A stretch of 64,000 nucleotides of DNA, taken from positions 18,764 to 82,763 of the forward strand of contig JBBSBY010000005.1 in assembly GCA_038250835.1 (NCBI GenBank), in the 5' to 3' direction. The notes under the pieces were generated by a model that made no database searches, had not been told where the DNA came from, and saw nothing but the letters and a program-made list of their open reading frames with translations. Positions 25,859 through 34,659 of the stretch are shown piece after piece (positions within the stretch are counted from its first letter, which is position 1; the number at the start of each line of letters is the position of its first letter). This DNA comes from JBBSBY01 sp038250835 (lineage in GTDB: Bacteria; Desulfobacterota; Desulfomonilia; Desulfomonilales; Desulfomonilaceae). Both the position numbers and the translations under genes were made by a program.

Positions 25859-27043
25859 CTAAGATTCCAGAGCAGCAACACCTGGTAGAGTTTTACCTTC
25901 CATAAATTCCATAAATGCTCCTCCACCGGTGGATATGTATGACATTTTATCCGCAACCCCCGCCTGCTTTATAGCTCGAATGGTGTCCCCGCCTCCGACT
26001 ATGCTGAATCCTTTCGTCGAACCCACTGCCTGGGCTATTTCCATGGTTCCTCTACTGAATTTCGCTATCTCGAAAACACCCATTGGACCATTCCAAATTA
26101 TAGTGCCTGCGTTCTTGATAGGCGTAGTGAAGGCCGCTATAGTTTGTGGCCCGATGTCCAAGGCCATTCTTCCATCCGGGATTTCTCCCAGAGTAATAGC
26201 TTCGGTGGACGCCTCCGCGGAAATTTTATCCGAAACAACAACATCGATAGGCAGAATGATTCTTGTATCTTTCTGTTCCGCTATTGCCAATATTTTACCT
26301 ACCTCGTCAAGCATGTCTTCTTCCACTTTGGAGGCGCCGGTCTTTACGCCTTTAGCCTTGAGAAAAGTATTAGCCATTCCGCCGCCAATTAGAATAATGT
26401 CCAGCTTATCCACTATATGGACTAATACTCCCAGCTTATCGGAAACTTTAGCGCCGCCGAATATTGCCGTCACTGGTTTCGCGGGGTCCGCAAAAGCTTT
26501 GGCCAGGCTATCCAGCTCCTCCTTCATGAGGAATCCCGCCGCGTGTTCAGGAATTAATTCAGCAACACCCACTGTAGACGCGTGGGCTCGATGAGCGGTC
26601 CCGAATGCGTCGTTTACATATACATCCGCAAGTGAGGCAAGCTGTTTAGCAAACTGCGGGTCATTTTTAGTCTCACCCGAGTGAAAGCGTAAGTTTTCCA
26701 ACAAGAGCGCCTCACCGTCACGTAAATCATCTACCGCTTTATCAACTTCAGGTCCCACGCAGTCATCGACAAAGGAGACGTTTTTGTCCAGCAGTTTACT
26801 TAAAACCTCCGCAACGGGTTTAAGGCTCATTTCCGGGCGTCTTTCGCCTTTCGGTCTACCCAAATGAGAAGCTAGAATTGACCGTGCTCCGTGTTCCATG
26901 GCGTACCGAATGGTCGGCACAGCGCGACATATCCTTGTGTCGTCTTTAACCTTTCCGTTTTCATCGAGAGGGACATTGAAATCGAACCTAAACAGGACTT
27001 TCTTACCTTCCAGATCTATATCACTGATACTCTTGATGGGCAT
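25859..27043 (-). CDS. pgk: Phosphoglycerate kinase
   Basis: A 394-residue enzyme that makes ATP from 1,3-bisphosphoglycerate. It shows VLFRFDFNVPLDENG, the substrate-binding HLGRPKG, LLENLRFHSGE, NDAFGTAHRAHAST, GGAKVSDKLGV, WNGPMGVFE and the C-terminal GGGDT...STGGGAFMEFMEGK. The ATG at 27043 (MPIKSI) is preferred to the upstream frame start at 27076: GAGGGAG lies 7-9 nt before it and family proteins begin there. A 160-bp gap to tpiA has no gene. Confidence 0.96.
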   Translation of the reverse strand: MPIKSISDIDLEGKKVLFRFDFNVPLDENGKVKDDTRICRAVPTIRYAMEHGARSILASHLGRPKGERRPEMSLKPVAEVLSKLLDKNVSFVDDCVGPEVDKAVDDLRDGEALLLENLRFHSGETKNDPQFAKQLASLADVYVNDAFGTAHRAHASTVGVAELIPEHAAGFLMKEELDSLAKAFADPAKPVTAIFGGAKVSDKLGVLVHIVDKLDIILIGGGMANTFLKAKGVKTGASKVEEDMLDEVGKILAIAEQKDTRIILPIDVVVSDKISAEASTEAITLGEIPDGRMALDIGPQTIAAFTTPIKNAGTIIWNGPMGVFEIAKFSRGTMEIAQAVGSTKGFSIVGGGDTIRAIKQAGVADKMSYISTGGGAFMEFMEGKTLPGVAALES

Positions 27044-27139
27044 ACGAATCTCCCTCATTCGAACTTTAAGGCGCATTTAGCGCATAGGGACAGGTTCCAG
27101 GCGCAAATTAATCCATTTCCGAAAATTGACCGGATCAGA

Positions 27140-28150
27140 TTAAATCAGCTTCTCTCCCATCAAAACAGCCAAATCTACCATGCGAGCAGAGTATCCGGAC
27201 TCGTTATCATACCAGGCCAGGACTTTGATCATATTTGCGCCGACCACCATGGTGGATTGAGCGTCAAAGATCGATGAATATGTGTTGTTAATAAAATCAG
27301 TGCTTACGAGAGGTTCGTCCATATAAAGTAAAACGTGTTTCATACGACCTTCGGCGGCCTTCTTAATAGCTGCGTTCACCTGCTCTACGGAAGCGCTTTT
27401 CTTGACCACAAGGCTAAGATCCACCAGTGAAACATTGGGTGTGGGAACTCGTATGGCCATACCGTCAAGTTTACCGTCAAGTTCCGGAATTACCTGTCCA
27501 ACTGCGGAAGCGGCTCCGGTGGTTGTTGGTATGATGTTCATTGCGGCGGCTCTGGCGCGTCTAAAATCTTTGTGAACGGTATCCAGGAGACTCTGATCCA
27601 TGGTATAGGAGTGGATCGTAGTCATCATCCCTTTTTCGACCCCAAACTGGTCAAGCAGCACTTTCAGGGGAGGCGCGAGGCAATTCGTCGTGCAAGAAGC
27701 GTTAGACACGACATCATCCTTCGCCGGATCGTAAGAATCGTCATTCACGCCCATTACGATCGTCTTATCAACTTTCTTGCCGGGGGCCGAAATAATGACC
27801 TTTTTCGCGCCGGCTTGTATGTGTTTACCCGCCTTTTCTTTATCGCGGAAAAGTCCTGTGCATTCGAGCACGATATCTACTTTCAGATCCGCCCAGGGTA
27901 AATTCAAAAGATCATCCGTAATTCGTAAAGCCTTAATCGTTTTGCCGTTGACGACCAAAGCGTCTTTTTCGGCTTTAACATCTCCCTGGAACTTCCCATG
28001 AACGGAATCGTGTTTGAATAGGAAGCTCATCAAATCGGCGTCCATTCTGTCATTTATGGCCACAACTTCCACTTTCGAATTGCCGACGGCGCTACGCATT
28101 ACTGTTCGACCAATACGTCCAAACCCATTTATTGCGATTCTAATTGCCAT
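27140..28150 (-). CDS. gap: Glyceraldehyde-3-phosphate dehydrogenase (type I)
   Basis: A 336-residue NAD-dependent enzyme. The Rossmann start INGFGRIGRTVMRS, the catalytic cysteine in SNASCTTNCLAP, the following SYTMDQSLLDTVHKDFRRARAAAMNIIPTTTGAA and the terminal WYDNESGYSARMVDL are all intact. It is the first gene of the gap-pgk-tpiA-secG set; GAGGAGAG precedes the ATG. A rather AT-rich region of more than 300 bp lies upstream and should hold its promoter. Confidence 0.97.
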   Translation of the reverse strand: MAIRIAINGFGRIGRTVMRSAVGNSKVEVVAINDRMDADLMSFLFKHDSVHGKFQGDVKAEKDALVVNGKTIKALRITDDLLNLPWADLKVDIVLECTGLFRDKEKAGKHIQAGAKKVIISAPGKKVDKTIVMGVNDDSYDPAKDDVVSNASCTTNCLAPPLKVLLDQFGVEKGMMTTIHSYTMDQSLLDTVHKDFRRARAAAMNIIPTTTGAASAVGQVIPELDGKLDGMAIRVPTPNVSLVDLSLVVKKSASVEQVNAAIKKAAEGRMKHVLLYMDEPLVSTDFINNTYSSIFDAQSTMVVGANMIKVLAWYDNESGYSARMVDLAVLMGEKLI

Positions 28151-28718
28151 ACTTGATCTCTCCTCAGATTCTTTGATGTTGCAAAATATCTTCCATGGAA
28201 TATTTTGACCATAATTACGTTAATATTAAGGCGCCTTAACAACTCAAAACATTGCATCAATTCACATCGCCACTCAACTATTATCAATAGCTCAACAAAT
28301 GATAACAAATATGCGCCTGATGATCAAACTCCCGTGTCCTATGAGACCAAATAGTCACGAATTTGTTCAAAGAGATTTGTTCCAGGTTTATTTGCAAATT
28401 CAGTTAGTTCATTACAAAAAGCAACTAAGTCATATGATGATTTAATAACTTAGTCAATAAAGTTCATTTATCTTCTTGTGTTTCCAGCACAAATCAGATA
28501 TAAAAGCATAATTAAGCGCCATGCTCGGAGTCTCATGGGCGCTTCCGACTGGGCTATGTCGCCGGCGAAAAGGAGCTCCAAGTATCGGTTTAAGCATTTT
28601 TGCGGCGACCGAAATGAACGCCCCCATTTCAGCGCTAGCGAGACGACGATGATTTATCTTTTAATGTTCAGGCAACAGGTTCCGGTAATTCAATGAGTAA
28701 ATGGCGGTGAGAAATCCG
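28151..28718. other. Divergent intergenic region upstream of gap
   Basis: 568 bp between gap (minus) and a small secreted-protein gene (plus). The gap-proximal half is AT-rich. The far half contains three successive hairpins (28514-28630). An open frame at 28478-28696 reads through the hairpins, has no ribosome site or domain and is rejected as a gene. Confidence 0.5.
28514..28630 (+). ncRNA. Candidate structured leader RNA (three hairpins)
   Basis: Three consecutive inverted repeats: AAGCGCCATG (28514-28523) with CATGGGCGCTT (28534-28544), GTCGCCG (28558-28564) with CGGCGAC (28603-28609), and GAAATG (28611-28616) with CATTTC (28625-28630). They lie about 90 nt upstream of the secreted-protein gene at 28719, so a 5' leader regulatory RNA on the plus strand is plausible. 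I could not match it to a known riboswitch core. The strand is inferred from the downstream gene. Confidence 0.35.
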
Positions 28719-29129
28719 ATGACCAAATCCGCCCGTCTAATTGTCCTTGCTTTAATAACATTGACCGCAATTCTCTCTCTAAGCGCGTTCTGCGCGGATT
28801 ATGCCACTCAATGGAAAGTAACCAGTGTTAAGCTGTGCAAATCCTCAGGCGGAACATTAAGTCCAATGTTGGAGGCTATTGGAACTTTTCCGGTATATTC
28901 TTTTTTTATTCCACGACCCGTATGGACCGTAAATGGGACCGTGGTTGAAGCTCAACCTAACTACGATCGAGGCAAATTAGTATCGTTTAAATTGTATAAC
29001 GGCTCCGAGCAACTTAAATCCCGTACAAAAAATACCGTCAAATTCGCCCTCCCAGACCAGAATGGATCTAAGATTTTCTATTTTGATGAGGCGCGACTGC
29101 CGGCCGGCCAATGCTATGAGTTATTTTGA
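28719..29129 (+). CDS. Small secreted protein of unknown function
   Basis: A 136-residue protein not recognised. It has a signal peptide (MTKSARLIVLALITLTAILSLSAFCADYA) with probable cleavage near SAFCA/D, then a beta-rich domain with two cysteines (LCKSS near the start and QCYELF at the end) that could form a disulfide. The ATG at 28719 is preferred to 28701 because GGTGAG stands 7-8 nt before it. It is likely periplasmic and stands alone, convergent with the CaiB/BaiF gene. Confidence 0.6.
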   Translation: MTKSARLIVLALITLTAILSLSAFCADYATQWKVTSVKLCKSSGGTLSPMLEAIGTFPVYSFFIPRPVWTVNGTVVEAQPNYDRGKLVSFKLYNGSEQLKSRTKNTVKFALPDQNGSKIFYFDEARLPAGQCYELF

Positions 29130-29163
29130 TTTCCAACGCATTACCCTCTTGCGATAGATTTCG

Positions 29164-30315
29164 CTATATTGCGCCTTGGGCGGATAACGCGGATATCTCC
29201 TCCTCATTCAAACCCAAATTGGTCAACACTTCAGAAGTGTGCGCGCCTAATTCAGGCGCTCGGGTCGGCGCCGTCAGGTTGCTTTCGGAAAGCTTCACAG
29301 GACAGCCGATATACTCTGAACCCTCCAATTCGACAATCATGTTTCTGTTTCGAGCAAGCTTTAGATCAGCCATTTCCTCCAGTTCTAAAATGGGTTCGCA
29401 GCAGGCGTCAACTTTGGCAAAGATTTCGGTCCATTCGGCTTGTGCTTTTTGCGAAAAAATCTCCTGAACTTCAGCTATAACGGAATCGTCGGCGTATTGG
29501 CCCGTAAGCAAATCTTCACGTTCCATCGCTTTGCAAAAATTTATCCAAAATTTCGGCTCAATAGCTCCAAAAGACATATACCTTTCGTCTTTGGTTTTAT
29601 ACACATTGTAGCAAGGGAAACGGCCATTCAGGAGCATTTTTCCTGGTCCGGGCCTTTCCAGCCCCGCGGCGACCGATCCAAATACCATCGTGGCGGCCGC
29701 TAAGGCGCCATCGTACATGGATACATCCACGAATTGTCCCTTCCCTGTTTGCAGGCGCTGTATATAGGCTGCCAGCAGTGCCACGGCGCCGAACATACTG
29801 CCGCCTACGAAATCGGCTATCTGTACGCCGGGGATACTTGGTCGCCCCTCTTTGTCGCAGGTCATTTCCAAAATACCCGCCAATGCAATGTAATTAATGT
29901 CGTGACCCGCTCGAAATTTATAATCATCGTCATAGTGTCCATAGCCGGTTATTGAAAGATATATGACTTTGGGATTCCGTTCTTTGATGTGTTGATAACC
30001 TAGCCCCAGTTTGTCCATTACTCCCGGCCGGAAACCCTCAACCAAGACATCGTATTCGTCGAGAAGATCAAGAAAAATCCTTTTCCCCTGAGGATGTTTA
30101 AGATTCAGGGTAAGACTTTTTTTGTTTCGATTGAGAGCCGTAAACAATGGCGATGAGCCTTCATGTCCTCCCAAAGATCTGGCGTAATCGCCGCCTATGG
30201 GATTCTCAACTTTGAGCACATCCGCGCCCAGTTGAGCAAACAGCCAAGTCATATATGGACCGGGTAGGTTCATGCTTAGGTCCAAAATTTTTAATCCCGA
30301 GAGCGCCTGTTTCAT
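29164..30315 (-). CDS. CaiB/BaiF-family enzyme, alpha-methylacyl-CoA racemase-like
   Basis: A 383-residue class III CoA-transferase-fold protein. The family start is clear (LKILDLSMNLPGPYMTWLFAQLGADVLKVE), followed by LNRNKKSLTLNLKHPQG, VEGFRPGVMDKLGLGY and the GHDINY motif and IADFVGGSM segment that carry the catalytic histidine and aspartate in alpha-methylacyl-CoA racemases. That GHDINY is present favours racemase over formyl-CoA-type transferase. It would act on branched or aromatic acyl-CoA intermediates. The next gene upstream on the strand is a diguanylate cyclase 36 bp away, probably without functional link. Confidence 0.85.
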   Translation of the reverse strand: MKQALSGLKILDLSMNLPGPYMTWLFAQLGADVLKVENPIGGDYARSLGGHEGSSPLFTALNRNKKSLTLNLKHPQGKRIFLDLLDEYDVLVEGFRPGVMDKLGLGYQHIKERNPKVIYLSITGYGHYDDDYKFRAGHDINYIALAGILEMTCDKEGRPSIPGVQIADFVGGSMFGAVALLAAYIQRLQTGKGQFVDVSMYDGALAAATMVFGSVAAGLERPGPGKMLLNGRFPCYNVYKTKDERYMSFGAIEPKFWINFCKAMEREDLLTGQYADDSVIAEVQEIFSQKAQAEWTEIFAKVDACCEPILELEEMADLKLARNRNMIVELEGSEYIGCPVKLSESNLTAPTRAPELGAHTSEVLTNLGLNEEEISALSAQGAI

Positions 30316-30351
30316 ACGATACTTACCCTTGAAACTTTTCCATTACGCTTA

Positions 30352-31251
30352 TTATATATCAGTTGTGACGCGATTCCTGCCGTTTTTCTTGCTCTGATAC
30401 ATGAGCTGATCCACACGTTCCACGAGACTTTCCACCGTATCTTCGGATCTCGCCATCGTCACTCCAACGCTAACGGTGACTCCACAGGGGCCCAACGCAG
30501 TATCTACTCGCCGCACTTCAATCAAGGATCGTAGTTTTTCCGCTAAGCCGGGGGCTCTTTCTTTCTTAATACGGAGCGCCAGGCATAGAAACTCTTCGCC
30601 ACCCCATCGAGCCACAATATCCGAGGAGCGCAAACTGCCGACAAGAGATGCGGCGACCATTTTCAAAACCTGATCACCGACCTCGTGCCCGTAAGTGTCA
30701 TTGACTAATTTGAACTTATCCACATCCAGGAAAAGCGTCGCGAATTCTGAATCGTACCTATCCAATTCAAGAAGGCTTCTCTGAAGGTGAATCTCAGCGT
30801 ATCCGCGGTTTCCCAGTCCCGTCAACACATCGTGCAAGGCCATTTTTTGGGCCTCTTCCATGCCGTCCAGGGCCTCCAACACGGGACGATTGTCCGTGAA
30901 CACTTGAGCAATTGAAAAGACAGAGTTCGAATTGTCGGTTAGTGGAAATGTTTTGCAAGAAACCGGTATTTTATAGCCATGCCTGTGCATTAGCAGCATG
31001 TCGCATTCGGAAGAAGCGCCTGATACCGCTCGCTTTACAGGGCAAAACTCAGTGTTGCAAAGCGCCCGCCCCTCTGAATCCGTATGGATGATAAATTTGC
31101 CGCATTGTCGAGACTTGCTTAAATCCTGATCATCACACCCCAGGATATTTTCAGCGGCTCGATTTAAAAAAAGGATTGTCGCATTTGAATCGACCACTAC
31201 TACGCCTTCACGTAAGTTGTTGATTATCTGTATGCAGTGGTCATGCATCAT
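30352..31251 (-). CDS. PAS-GGDEF diguanylate cyclase
   Basis: A 299-residue protein with an N-terminal PAS domain (about 5-115; Cys-containing segment CGKFIIHTD...LCNTEFCPVKRAV, like the PAS domains of the regulators at 2153 and 15272) and a GGDEF domain with the active-site GGEEF. RSSD five residues before GGEEF fits the inhibitory I-site (RxxD), so product feedback is expected. There are no membrane helices. Start choice is uncertain: TTG at 31260 is too close to GGAG; the ATG at 31251 is used here. It could feed the PilZ-like protein at 16486. Confidence 0.88.
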   Translation of the reverse strand: MMHDHCIQIINNLREGVVVVDSNATILFLNRAAENILGCDDQDLSKSRQCGKFIIHTDSEGRALCNTEFCPVKRAVSGASSECDMLLMHRHGYKIPVSCKTFPLTDNSNSVFSIAQVFTDNRPVLEALDGMEEAQKMALHDVLTGLGNRGYAEIHLQRSLLELDRYDSEFATLFLDVDKFKLVNDTYGHEVGDQVLKMVAASLVGSLRSSDIVARWGGEEFLCLALRIKKERAPGLAEKLRSLIEVRRVDTALGPCGVTVSVGVTMARSEDTVESLVERVDQLMYQSKKNGRNRVTTDI

Positions 31252-31463
31252 AAAAGCCAAGCTCCGATAGGACTATTTGCATTATTCGAGATAAAGACCA
31301 AGAGGACAAGATCAAAACCAGTATATCTCTGTTAAACTCAAAAAAGTAGCCGTATCATATAGTTCAACAAAGAGTTGACGGAAAAAGCTATTCATTAAAA
31401 CCAAGCCGCCGTAGCGACACAATCCTGTATACGCGTTATGGACCCAAATCCGTCAAATTATGC

Positions 31464-31469
31464 TATAAT
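31464..31469 (+). promoter_or_regulatory. Possible -10 element giving a near-leaderless mRNA
   Basis: TATAAT lies only 7 nt upstream of the ATG at 31477. If used, transcription would start at or next to the start codon. No good -35 at 16-18 bp is seen, so this is weak. Confidence 0.3.
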
Positions 31470-31476
31470 TCGTCCC

Positions 31477-31968
31477 ATGGATAATGTCGAGACCCACGAT
31501 CATATACTTATTCGGGAAGGAACCATTATAGCGCGGGTTCCAAAAGGCGACAGGGCCGGCGGCGCAGAAACCGACTTCTTCGACGTGCGGACTGGAGTTC
31601 AAATTAAAAGAATATATCCGGAATTGCAGCAGATTGAACTGGGCCGCGGTTATGTGCTATCGGATTTTGACGCGGCGGCGATCCTCAAGTATCGGTTAAA
31701 TGAAGCGAATAATCAAAAAATCATCAATATTTGGGAAATCAGACAACGTAAACTTGATTCTGTTGTTGCCGACTCTATATTGGACCAACTCAAGCTTATT
31801 ACAATTTTATTGCAAAAATTTGTAGAAACCTCGGATTCTGCCGATAAAGAAGAACGACTGTGGCTGTCCCAACAAATCTTGACCTTGGTTCGCAAATTTT
31901 CCGGTAGAGAGCTCTCCGAATTGGAAGAGATAGTCGAATGGTTTAGTTCACGACCCAAACCAAAATAG
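31477..31968 (+). CDS. Conserved-looking protein of unknown function
   Basis: A 163-residue soluble protein not recognised. The first half is beta-rich (HILIREGTIIARVPKGD; TDFFDVRTGVQIKRI) and the second half helical and charged (residues about 85-160). There is no signal peptide, no cysteine and no metal motif. The frame is open from 31438, but the ATG there is followed by the TATAAT box; neither start has a ribosome site. It lies 17 bp before the TPR-retropepsin gene on the same strand and may be co-transcribed with it. Confidence 0.5.
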   Translation: MDNVETHDHILIREGTIIARVPKGDRAGGAETDFFDVRTGVQIKRIYPELQQIELGRGYVLSDFDAAAILKYRLNEANNQKIINIWEIRQRKLDSVVADSILDQLKLITILLQKFVETSDSADKEERLWLSQQILTLVRKFSGRELSELEEIVEWFSSRPKPK

Positions 31969-31985
31969 AAGCTAAAGGCAAACGT

Positions 31986-33080
31986 ATGCGCGCTCTACTC
32001 AGCATAATTGCGCTTTTTGTAATTGTGATCAGTTCAGTCACGACGGCGCCTTGCGATCAGGTGACCGATCTATTCACCAAAGGTAAAAACTGTCTCAATG
32101 CTGAAGACTATGACGAAGCTATTAAAAATTTCTCGGTAGCTCTCAATAGCCTTGAGGCGAATTCTTGCAACTATCATATTGTGCTACTTACTAGAGCCCA
32201 AGCTCATTACGGCAAAGAGGATTTTATTTCCGCCTGGAAAGATCTTGATCATCTATTTGGATCAACGTGCCTCGATGCGGAGACCCTGGCCCTGGGGCTT
32301 AACTTAAAGGGAATGCTTCTTCAAAAAAAAGGAAACGACAAAGCTTCAATCCGAGAGTTTACAGCGGCAATAAAGGCGCCTCACGACAACACTCAATTGC
32401 GCGCCTCATCTTTTGCCAAACGGGGTATTGTACATCTGAATGGAGGAAAAACGGATGCAGCGGTTTCCGACTTCAACAAGGCTATTGATCTGGAATCCGG
32501 TTACGCATACGCCTATGCGGGACGAGGTTTAGCGTACCTGCGAGCTGATAAGATTGAGGCGGCGAAACGAGACGCTAATCATGCAATGACTCTCAAACCG
32601 GATAATGCAACCACTAAATTAGCTACGTCCGTGCTCAATGAGATGACGACGCATGTGGCGGGCCCTCACAATGTGAGCGTCTCAATAAGTGACTCGGGAC
32701 ACGTTTTCGTCCAATTAAAATTCGGCAAATTCGGAAAACCTCATAGATTTTTATTGGACACAGGCGCCACTTATTCCCTGGTTAACCCGGAACTGCTGAA
32801 TGAGATCAGAAAAGAATGTAATATCGAGGCGCTAGGAACTTCCAAAGTCAGAATCGCCGATGGGTCGCTTCACACCGTCACAAGATACAAGGCCAAGGAT
32901 GCTTTTCTTTATGATCTGCCGCTGGGCGACCTGGAATTCCACTGCTTCAATGGTAAGACTCGTGGCAATGAAATTATTAACTTGTTCGGAGTAAAAGGGT
33001 ATCGGAATATTTCAGTCTCTATGGATTACGGCAAGAAAAAAGCTGAGTTTAAAAGGAGTGATTCTACTGAAGTCGAATAA
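31986..33080 (+). CDS. Secreted TPR protein with a C-terminal retropepsin-like aspartic protease domain
   Basis: A 364-residue protein with a signal peptide (RALLSIIALFVIVISSVTTA). Residues about 25-215 contain four or more TPR units (for example AYAYAGRGLAYLRADKIEAAKRDANHAM). Residues about 225-355 are a single-copy clan AA aspartic protease: FLLDTGATYSLV is the active-site motif and KVRIADGS plus the later NLFGVKGYRNISVSMDYGKKKAEF fit the family's flap and second strand. Retropepsins work as dimers. It is expected in the periplasm. The substrate is unknown. The terminator hairpin at 33052-33090 overlaps its stop codon. Confidence 0.8.
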   Translation: MRALLSIIALFVIVISSVTTAPCDQVTDLFTKGKNCLNAEDYDEAIKNFSVALNSLEANSCNYHIVLLTRAQAHYGKEDFISAWKDLDHLFGSTCLDAETLALGLNLKGMLLQKKGNDKASIREFTAAIKAPHDNTQLRASSFAKRGIVHLNGGKTDAAVSDFNKAIDLESGYAYAYAGRGLAYLRADKIEAAKRDANHAMTLKPDNATTKLATSVLNEMTTHVAGPHNVSVSISDSGHVFVQLKFGKFGKPHRFLLDTGATYSLVNPELLNEIRKECNIEALGTSKVRIADGSLHTVTRYKAKDAFLYDLPLGDLEFHCFNGKTRGNEIINLFGVKGYRNISVSMDYGKKKAEFKRSDSTEVE

Positions 33081-33090
33081 TCACTCCTTT
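33052..33090 (+). terminator. Hairpin overlapping the stop codon of the TPR-protease gene
   Basis: AAAGGAGTGATT (33052-33063) pairs perfectly with AATCACTCCTTT (33079-33090), a 12-bp stem. The stop codon TAA (33078-33080) lies at the base of the 3' arm, so the last coding bases are part of the structure. The T-tract is short (CCTTTC). Confidence 0.6.
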
Positions 33091-33183
33091 CAGTAACGAT
33101 GCGCAGGAATTAACTTTTCGTGATTCTCTCTTCACACGGCTAGATCCCTGGAGACGATCTTCATATATTTTGGCGTCATTGAA

Positions 33184-33222
33184 CAATGACATTAACCCCC
33201 TAAATCCCCCTTGTCAGGGGGC
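33184..33222. repeat. Dispersed hairpin repeat, family A (copy 2, best form)
   Basis: GACATTAACCCCCTAAAT followed by the hairpin CCCCCT-TGTC-AGGGGG. It lies between the convergent genes ending at 33080 and 33349. This copy has the longest perfect stem of the family. A partial copy (ATCAGGGGGACTTCAAA) follows at 33307-33326. Confidence 0.75.
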
Positions 33223-33229
33223 TGGGTTC

Positions 33230-33265
33230 ATTGTCAGAGGCTTTATTCGACAGAATTGTCGGGAA
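33230..33265. repeat. Dispersed repeat, family D (copy 1)
   Basis: TTGTCAGAGGCTTTATTCGACAGAATTGTCGGG shares the core GTCAGAGG-N5-TTCGAC(A/G)GAA with 49293-49320 and 57707-57731. It directly follows a family A copy. Confidence 0.5.
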
Positions 33266-33306
33266 GACCCGTAATGTCTTGCCGGCGACATAACCCTGCC
33301 CATCCC

Positions 33307-33326
33307 TATTATCAGGGGGACTTCAA
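33307..33326. repeat. Partial family A repeat (copy 3)
   Basis: Only the 3' half, TTATCAGGGGGACTTCAAA, is present, without the CCCCC arm nearby. It is in the same convergent gap as copy 2 and may be a remnant of a second insertion. Confidence 0.45.
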
Positions 33327-33348
33327 ACCTTTTAACTCTAGACTCGCC

Positions 33349-34614
33349 CTAATTCTTATGAACACCGAATAAATTGAACAGATCGGTTGATTCGTCAATG
33401 GGACCGAGCGCCACAATTGTCTGCTTTCCTGGAGCAAGAAGCTGTTCCGCCGTTTCTCTGACACTCTGGAGAGTCACTTTATCGAGCGCTTCCAAAATTT
33501 CTTGCAGTGTTACTTGTCTGCCGAAGTAAAATTCACTCTTGGCGAGTCGATTCATCCGAGATTCAGTTGATTCCGTCGCAAGAATAATATTACCTCTAAT
33601 TTGACTTATGGCGAGTTGAACTTCTTCTTCGGTAACATTCTTCGCGAAACCCAATGTTTCAGCGCCCATCACACCCATCATCTCCTCTATTCTCTCAGAA
33701 TCACAACCGGCATATATGCCTAAAATGCCCGTATCGGAAAAAGAAGAAATAAAGGAATATACATTGTACGCCAATCCGCGTTTTTCTCGAATTTCCTGGA
33801 ATAATCTGGAACTCATCCCACCGCCCAGAATAGTGTTAAGCACGTAAGCCGAATGGCGGCGCTCATCCGTTGCGCTTGGACCTTCGATGCCCACGCATAC
33901 ATGAACCTGCTCGAGATCGCGGTTGACTACACACGCCGTGGAATCAACCCGGACCTTTCCGTTTACGGGCGGCGCCGCCGTGGACAAAGTATCCATTTGA
34001 GCGCAGATCAAGTTCACGAATCTTTCATGATCAACTTTGCCTGCGGCCGTAATAACTGTGGCGTTCGCGGAATAATTCTTGTCCTTAAAATTTAAAATCT
34101 CCGGACGGTTGAGGCTTTCCACGGTTTCAATCGTCCCAAGAATAGGTCTCCCTAAAGGATCATTTTCCCATAGGCGAGCGCCCAGTATCTCGTGGACCAA
34201 CTCTTCCGCTGTATCTTCAACCTGACAAATTTCTCCACATACAACCTGTTTTTCACGGTCTATTTCATCATCCGGAAAAGCCGGGTTAAGGTAGATATCG
34301 TTCAGCAGATCCACCGCCAGTTCCATATTCTCGCTCAGAACACGGCAATGGTATGAGGTGAGCTCTTTGCTGGTAAAAGCGTTCAGAGCGCCCCCAACCG
34401 CGTCTATTTCTTTTGCTATGGTTAATGCTGATCGTCGGTGGGTTCCTTTAAAGAGCATATGCTCAATAAAGTGACAAATGCCGTTTAGATCGGGAGGTTC
34501 AAATCTGGACCCGGATCGGACCCAAATTCCCATGCTCACGGATTCAAAGAAGGGAATTTGTTCAGTTACGATCCGGACTCCATTGTTGAGAACCGTTTTT
34601 TTATATGTGTTCAC
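33349..34614 (-). CDS. M16-family zinc peptidase (processing-peptidase-like)
   Basis: A 421-residue metallopeptidase. The inverted zinc motif HFIEHM (HxxEH) is at about residue 48, with the distal glutamate in the EKQVVCGEI segment. The C-terminal half has the R/Y-containing substrate region GGMSSRLFQEIREKRGLAYNVYSF. It starts with GTG. It lies 45 bp downstream of pnp; the order rpsO-pnp-M16 peptidase is widespread in bacteria. The substrate is not known. Confidence 0.93.
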   Translation of the reverse strand: MNTYKKTVLNNGVRIVTEQIPFFESVSMGIWVRSGSRFEPPDLNGICHFIEHMLFKGTHRRSALTIAKEIDAVGGALNAFTSKELTSYHCRVLSENMELAVDLLNDIYLNPAFPDDEIDREKQVVCGEICQVEDTAEELVHEILGARLWENDPLGRPILGTIETVESLNRPEILNFKDKNYSANATVITAAGKVDHERFVNLICAQMDTLSTAAPPVNGKVRVDSTACVVNRDLEQVHVCVGIEGPSATDERRHSAYVLNTILGGGMSSRLFQEIREKRGLAYNVYSFISSFSDTGILGIYAGCDSERIEEMMGVMGAETLGFAKNVTEEEVQLAISQIRGNIILATESTESRMNRLAKSEFYFGRQVTLQEILEALDKVTLQSVRETAEQLLAPGKQTIVALGPIDESTDLFNLFGVHKN

Positions 34615-34659
34615 TTTTATTTCTAATTGATTACCTTTTTAATTGCCTACTCGCCCAGA

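Noticed and set aside
28478..28696. 72-codon frame upstream of the small secreted protein
   Set aside because: It reads through three strong hairpins and has no ribosome site; a structured RNA explains the region better.
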